The notes beneath the pieces are model-generated. The model saw only the letters and a program-made list of their open reading frames with translations. It did no database searches and was not told where the DNA came from. A DNA stretch of 64,000 bases. Source: Diacronema lutheri. Lineage: Eukaryota > Haptophyta > Pavlovophyceae > Pavlovales > Pavlovaceae. Position 1 is the stretch's first letter. Each line of letters begins with the position of its first letter. The stretch is taken from NCBI GenBank assembly GCA_019448385.1, contig JAGTXO010000045.1:187501-251500 (forward strand), in the 5' to 3' direction. The translations under genes and the position numbers were made by a program. Below are positions 60,796-64,000 of the stretch, in pieces.

Positions 60796-63026
60796 TCAAC
60801 GCGTGCCGCTCGGCAACGACAGCCGCCCGGCCGAGCGGCTCGTCGACAGCGCCGTGCGGTGCCGTCGCGCCGCGCGCCCTTCACGCGCGGTCGCGGCGCG
60901 CGCGTCGGCCTCGGCCGCCGTGCGCTCCTTGCGCGCGCGTCGGCTGGAGGTCTCCTCCGTCGCGCCACCGCCTCCATTCCCCGCGCTGCCGTCGCCGCCG
61001 AGGAACACGTGCGCGCGGATCTGCAGCTCGGTCGAGTTCGCGGTGTGCGCCGAGTGGAGCCGCGCGACCGCCGTCATGAGCCGAACCCTGAGCTTCGGCA
61101 GCGGCGGCGGCGGCAAGCGCTCGGTGGCGCGCTGCGCCGAGTGCACGACGCGCGCAATGCCGGACGTGGCGCCCTCGAGCGCGGTGAGCGCGCGCAGCAC
61201 CTGCTCGCGCTCCGCCTTGTGCGCGCGCAGCTTGTCCGTCTCGCTCAGCGTCGCGCGCATGAGCGCCGCACGCCGCGCGAGGTCGGGGATGCAGCCGACG
61301 AGCCGTGCAAAGCTGCTCGCGCCCACGCGTAGCAGCCACACATCGGAGGTCGCGACCACCGACGCCGAGCGGCGCGCGGGCGCGCGCGCGGCGGCGGCCG
61401 AGATGGGCGGCGTGCTGTTCGCTCGCTCGGCCGTCCACGCGGTGAGCGCGACCTCGCCAAACCACGAGCGGCCGGCGTGCGGGCCGATGCGCCCGACAAT
61501 CTCATCGTCGTCGTCGTCGTCGGCGTGCGTGGGCGCGTCGCACCCGCCGTGGCCGGCGGCGTCGCACGTGGCGACGGCGGCGGCGGCAACGGCGGCGGCG
61601 GGCGCGCGCCGGCGAATGGTGACGGCGAGCCTGCCGGCGGCGACGACATACATACAATCGGCCGGCTCGTCCTGTCGGATGAGCGTTTCGCCCTTGCGGC
61701 ACTGCACGAGCTCAAAACACGGCGCGAGCTGCGCGAGCACCGCGTCGCCCTCCTGCCCCGGCCGCAGCAGGCCGCGCGCCGAGCGCAGAAGCTTCGCGAC
61801 GAGCGCGAGGCGGAGCGGAGCGCGGAGCGCCGTGCAGATCGCGTCGCGCGGGATCGCGACGCACGCGCAGTCGTCCGAGGCGGAGAGCGCGGTGCCAAAG
61901 CGCGGCACGGCCTCGCTTAGCCCGCCCTCCTCGCCAAAGAGCAGCGGGCTCGAGTTGCCGTGCGCGCGCTCGAGCTCTCGCGTCCGGCCGGCCGCGTCCG
62001 TGTACGCGACGCGGCCAGCGAGCAACACGGCGACAAAGCTCGAGCGCGTGCCCTCGCGAAAAATGACATGGTGGCGTGCGTGCAGCGCCACGTGCGATGC
62101 GCGGCACAACGCCTCGAGCTCGTCGTGCGCGAGCGTCGCAAAGGCGGGTACGAGCGCGAGCGCCGCGACGAAGCCGTCGAGCTGCGCGCCGTCGCCGAGC
62201 ACGTACTCCGCGCCGCACGCTGTTGCCCTGTCGTCATCGGTGGGCACGAGCAGCAGAGGCGGCGTGCGCGGCGGAAGCAACCCGTCGCTCGGCTCGCCGC
62301 TGCTATTGCGCGGCGCGCCGCCGAGCCCAAGCTGCGCGGCGCTGAGGCCGCGCGGCAGCTCCTGCAGCGGCAGCTTGCGCGTCGTCGTGCGACGTGCGAG
62401 GCGGCCGTCACCATCGCCGGGCGTCGAACGCGCAGACGAGGCGCTCGCCCTGGAGAGAGTGGGCGAGCGGTCGAGCTCCGCAACCGAATCGGGCAGCTCG
62501 ATCGGCGGCGGGATCAGCGCGCGCTCGGGCGCGAGCAGCGGCACGCTCGGCACCATTCTACTCGTGCCCGCGTGCCACGCGCTAGCCGCCGGCGTGCCGT
62601 CGGCGCTCGGCGCGGGCGTGGCGCCGAGCGGTGGCAGCGCGGGTACGGCCGCGGTCTCGGCGACGAGCTGCCGCCGGAGCTCGCGGAACCTGCGGGCACG
62701 CGCGGTGCGCGCGCGTGCGTGAGGGCAGGAGCGCGCGCGCGCAGACGCACGCGCGGAGGCGCACACATGGTGCCTCTCGCCGACGCAGCGTACGCGCGCG
62801 CGGCGAGGCCGTCGGGCGCGAGCGGCTCGTGCGGGTCGAGGAGGTCCGCGACGGCCGTGCGGATCTCGTGGGCGAGCCGCTGGGCCTCCGACGTGAGGAG
62901 CGAGCGCACGGGAGGCAAGCGCGGTAGCGCGCGCCTTCGGCGCGGCGGTCTGGCGCTGCGGCTGAGAGTGAGCGCGTCCGTCGTGCGAGCTTGCGCTGCG
63001 CGCGGCGGCAGGGAGACCGTGCTCAT
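60796..63026 (-). CDS. Protein with two cyclic-nucleotide-binding domains, 717 aa
   Basis: Exon 1 (63026-62767) and exon 2 (62689-60796) join at a split Met codon to give ARGTMFRELRRQLVAE. The first cNMP-binding (CAP_ED) domain is at about residues 240-370: LVPAFATLAHDELEALCRAS, HVIFREGTRSSFVAVLLAGR and LFGEEGGLSEAVPRFGTALS. The second is at about 390-560: QLAPCFELVQCRKGETLIRQ, DCMYVVAAGRLAVTI, an acidic insert, and RSWFGEVALTAWTAERANST as the phosphate-binding cassette. The first cassette has GEEGGLSE rather than the usual GE.AL.....R.A, so it may not bind a cyclic nucleotide. There is no kinase, channel or GEF domain. The architecture resembles a PKA regulatory subunit or an orphan sensor, but no inhibitor (RRxS-type) site is obvious. 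Confidence 0.8.
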
Positions 63027-63258
63027 GCGTGTGGGACGACCACCAACTTGGAGACTTTGTGGTCTTGCAGCCGTGAGCACGTTTGGCGTTCGGAAGCTGG
63101 AACTGTCATTAGAGGAAACACTAGGAAACCGTATATGACTTTTCACAACGAATTCGCTGGCAGGCAACTCAGCGCTCTTACCGGCTTGTACTGTCGCCTG
63201 CCGCAGCAGCTCCGCGGCCACGATGCGTGATGGCGCTCGCACCCCCCATTCGCTCTGC

Positions 63259-64000
63259 TCAGTACCCGCCACAGCTGCCCCCCTCCGCGCGCTGCCGCTT
63301 GAGCGACGGCTGCGTTGGCGCAGATGCGTCCGCGAGCGCGGCCGCGGAGCAACGCGCGGCCGACCCGCGCCCACCAACGGCGAGCTCCAGCGCGCGCAGC
63401 TGGCCGCGCACGTCAGCAAACTCGTCCTCCTCGCCGCCCTCCGCGTCGTCGGGCGCGGCCTCCGACGGCGAGCGCGGCCGGCGCGGCGTGGCGCTCGGCT
63501 TCACCGAGCGGTAGGTGGGCTGCTCGAGCTGCAGTGCGTGGTGGCCGAACGGCAGCGCGTGCGGCGTGTGCGCGACGGGCGCGAGCGGCGCCCGGCGCTG
63601 CCGCTCGTCGTGCCGCGCCGCCTCCTCTGCGACGAGGGCGTCTGCGATGACAAGGACAGGGAGAGGGAGGGGAAGGGGGTGGGGTGGTTGTGGTGAGCGC
63701 GAGCTCCACGGGCCGATGCGCGCGGCCAACGCGCACGCGTTGGCATCGGCGCGTTCGCGGCGTGCGGCGCGCACCGAGCGTTGCGCGCGAGATACAGAGC
63801 GAGCGGTAGACGGGCTCGGCGCAGTAGGCCAAGCCCGGCTGCAGCGCGGCGCCGTCCGCGCCCGCCGTGCCGCCGCCCGTGTCCATCGGCGAGGGCGCGT
63901 GACCGGGCGGCGCGTCGAAACGCGCGTCGGCGCCAAAGCCCACGCGCGCACCGCCCGCGCCCGGCGCGCCAACCGCGGCGACGATCGCGGCGCGCTGCGG
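63259..64000 (-). CDS. Unknown protein, C-terminal two exons (5' part outside window)
   Basis: Exons are 64000-63796 and 63641-63259, joined across a GTATCT...CAG intron of 154 bp. They give EPVYRSLYALVAEEAARHDE. Then come HTPHALPFGHHALQLEQPTY and RSVKPSATPRRPRSPSEAAP, an acidic EGGEEDEFADVRGQLRALEL helix, and a basic end (SLKRQRAEGG) before the stop at 63259-63261. The mix of phosphorylatable Ser-Pro sites, an acidic helix and a C-terminal KRQR suggests a nuclear or regulatory protein. Family not recognised. Confidence 0.6.
   Translation of the reverse strand, partial: RSAPRSSPRLARRARAVRAWALAPTRVSTRRPVTRPRRWTRAAARRARTAPRCSRAWPTAPSPSTARSVSRAQRSVRAARRERADANACALAARIGPWSSRSPQPPHPLPLPLPVLVIADALVAEEAARHDERQRRAPLAPVAHTPHALPFGHHALQLEQPTYRSVKPSATPRRPRSPSEAAPDDAEGGEEDEFADVRGQLRALELAVGGRGSAARCSAAALADASAPTQPSLKRQRAEGGSCGGY

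Overview
The window looks like nuclear DNA from a very GC-rich unicellular eukaryote. It contains short introns, nuclear gene families (LSM4, SURF4, TMEM19, methionine synthase reductase, a MAK/ICK flagellar kinase) and a 5S rRNA gene. The composition, the many GC-AG introns, the long poly-C tracts inside introns and the pherophorin-like surface protein suggest an alga, perhaps a GC-rich haptophyte. That placement is inference. Nothing in the window looks organellar or prokaryotic.

Layout. (1) 1-17,160 is compact housekeeping sequence: TMEM19 C-terminus (+), methionine synthase reductase (-), 5S rRNA (-), MAK/ICK kinase (-), a sulfotransferase-like protein (+), an acidic bromodomain protein (+), LSM4 (-), a large unknown protein (+) and an Mpo1/DUF962 protein (-). 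Genes are 40-150 bp apart and several pairs share a tiny head-to-head promoter. (2) 17,160-47,700 is an accessory block. On the minus strand, 37,842 to 18,946, lies one enormous reading frame. Two short in-phase introns join it into about 6,211 residues: a C48/Ulp1-type cysteine protease, a second related C48 protease, a YqaJ-type exonuclease, a chromodomain and a C-terminal Fanzor (eukaryotic TnpB-like, RuvC RNA-guided nuclease family). It is followed by a degenerate forward retroelement-like stretch, a USP-type ubiquitin protease with a 1-nt frameshift at its Cys box, a PIF1-like helicase broken by several frameshifts, a small palindromic MITE and a broken unknown gene. (3) 47,700-64,000 returns to compact genes: ankyrin protein (-), Cys-rich membrane protein (+), SURF4 (-), a very large surface protein with an ammonium-transporter-like membrane domain (+), an unknown coiled-coil protein (-), a double cyclic-nucleotide-binding-domain protein (-) and a partial unknown gene (-).

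The main discovery candidate is the Fanzor polyprotein. In one uninterrupted frame it links an RNA-guided nuclease with a chromatin reader, a recombination-type exonuclease and two proteases that could process it. The Fanzor part keeps the D/E/D RuvC residues, with the glutamate at the displaced position described for eukaryotic Fanzors. Its intron boundaries fall in phase and restore family motifs. Splice sites, domain calls and catalytic residues were read by eye. No database search was run.
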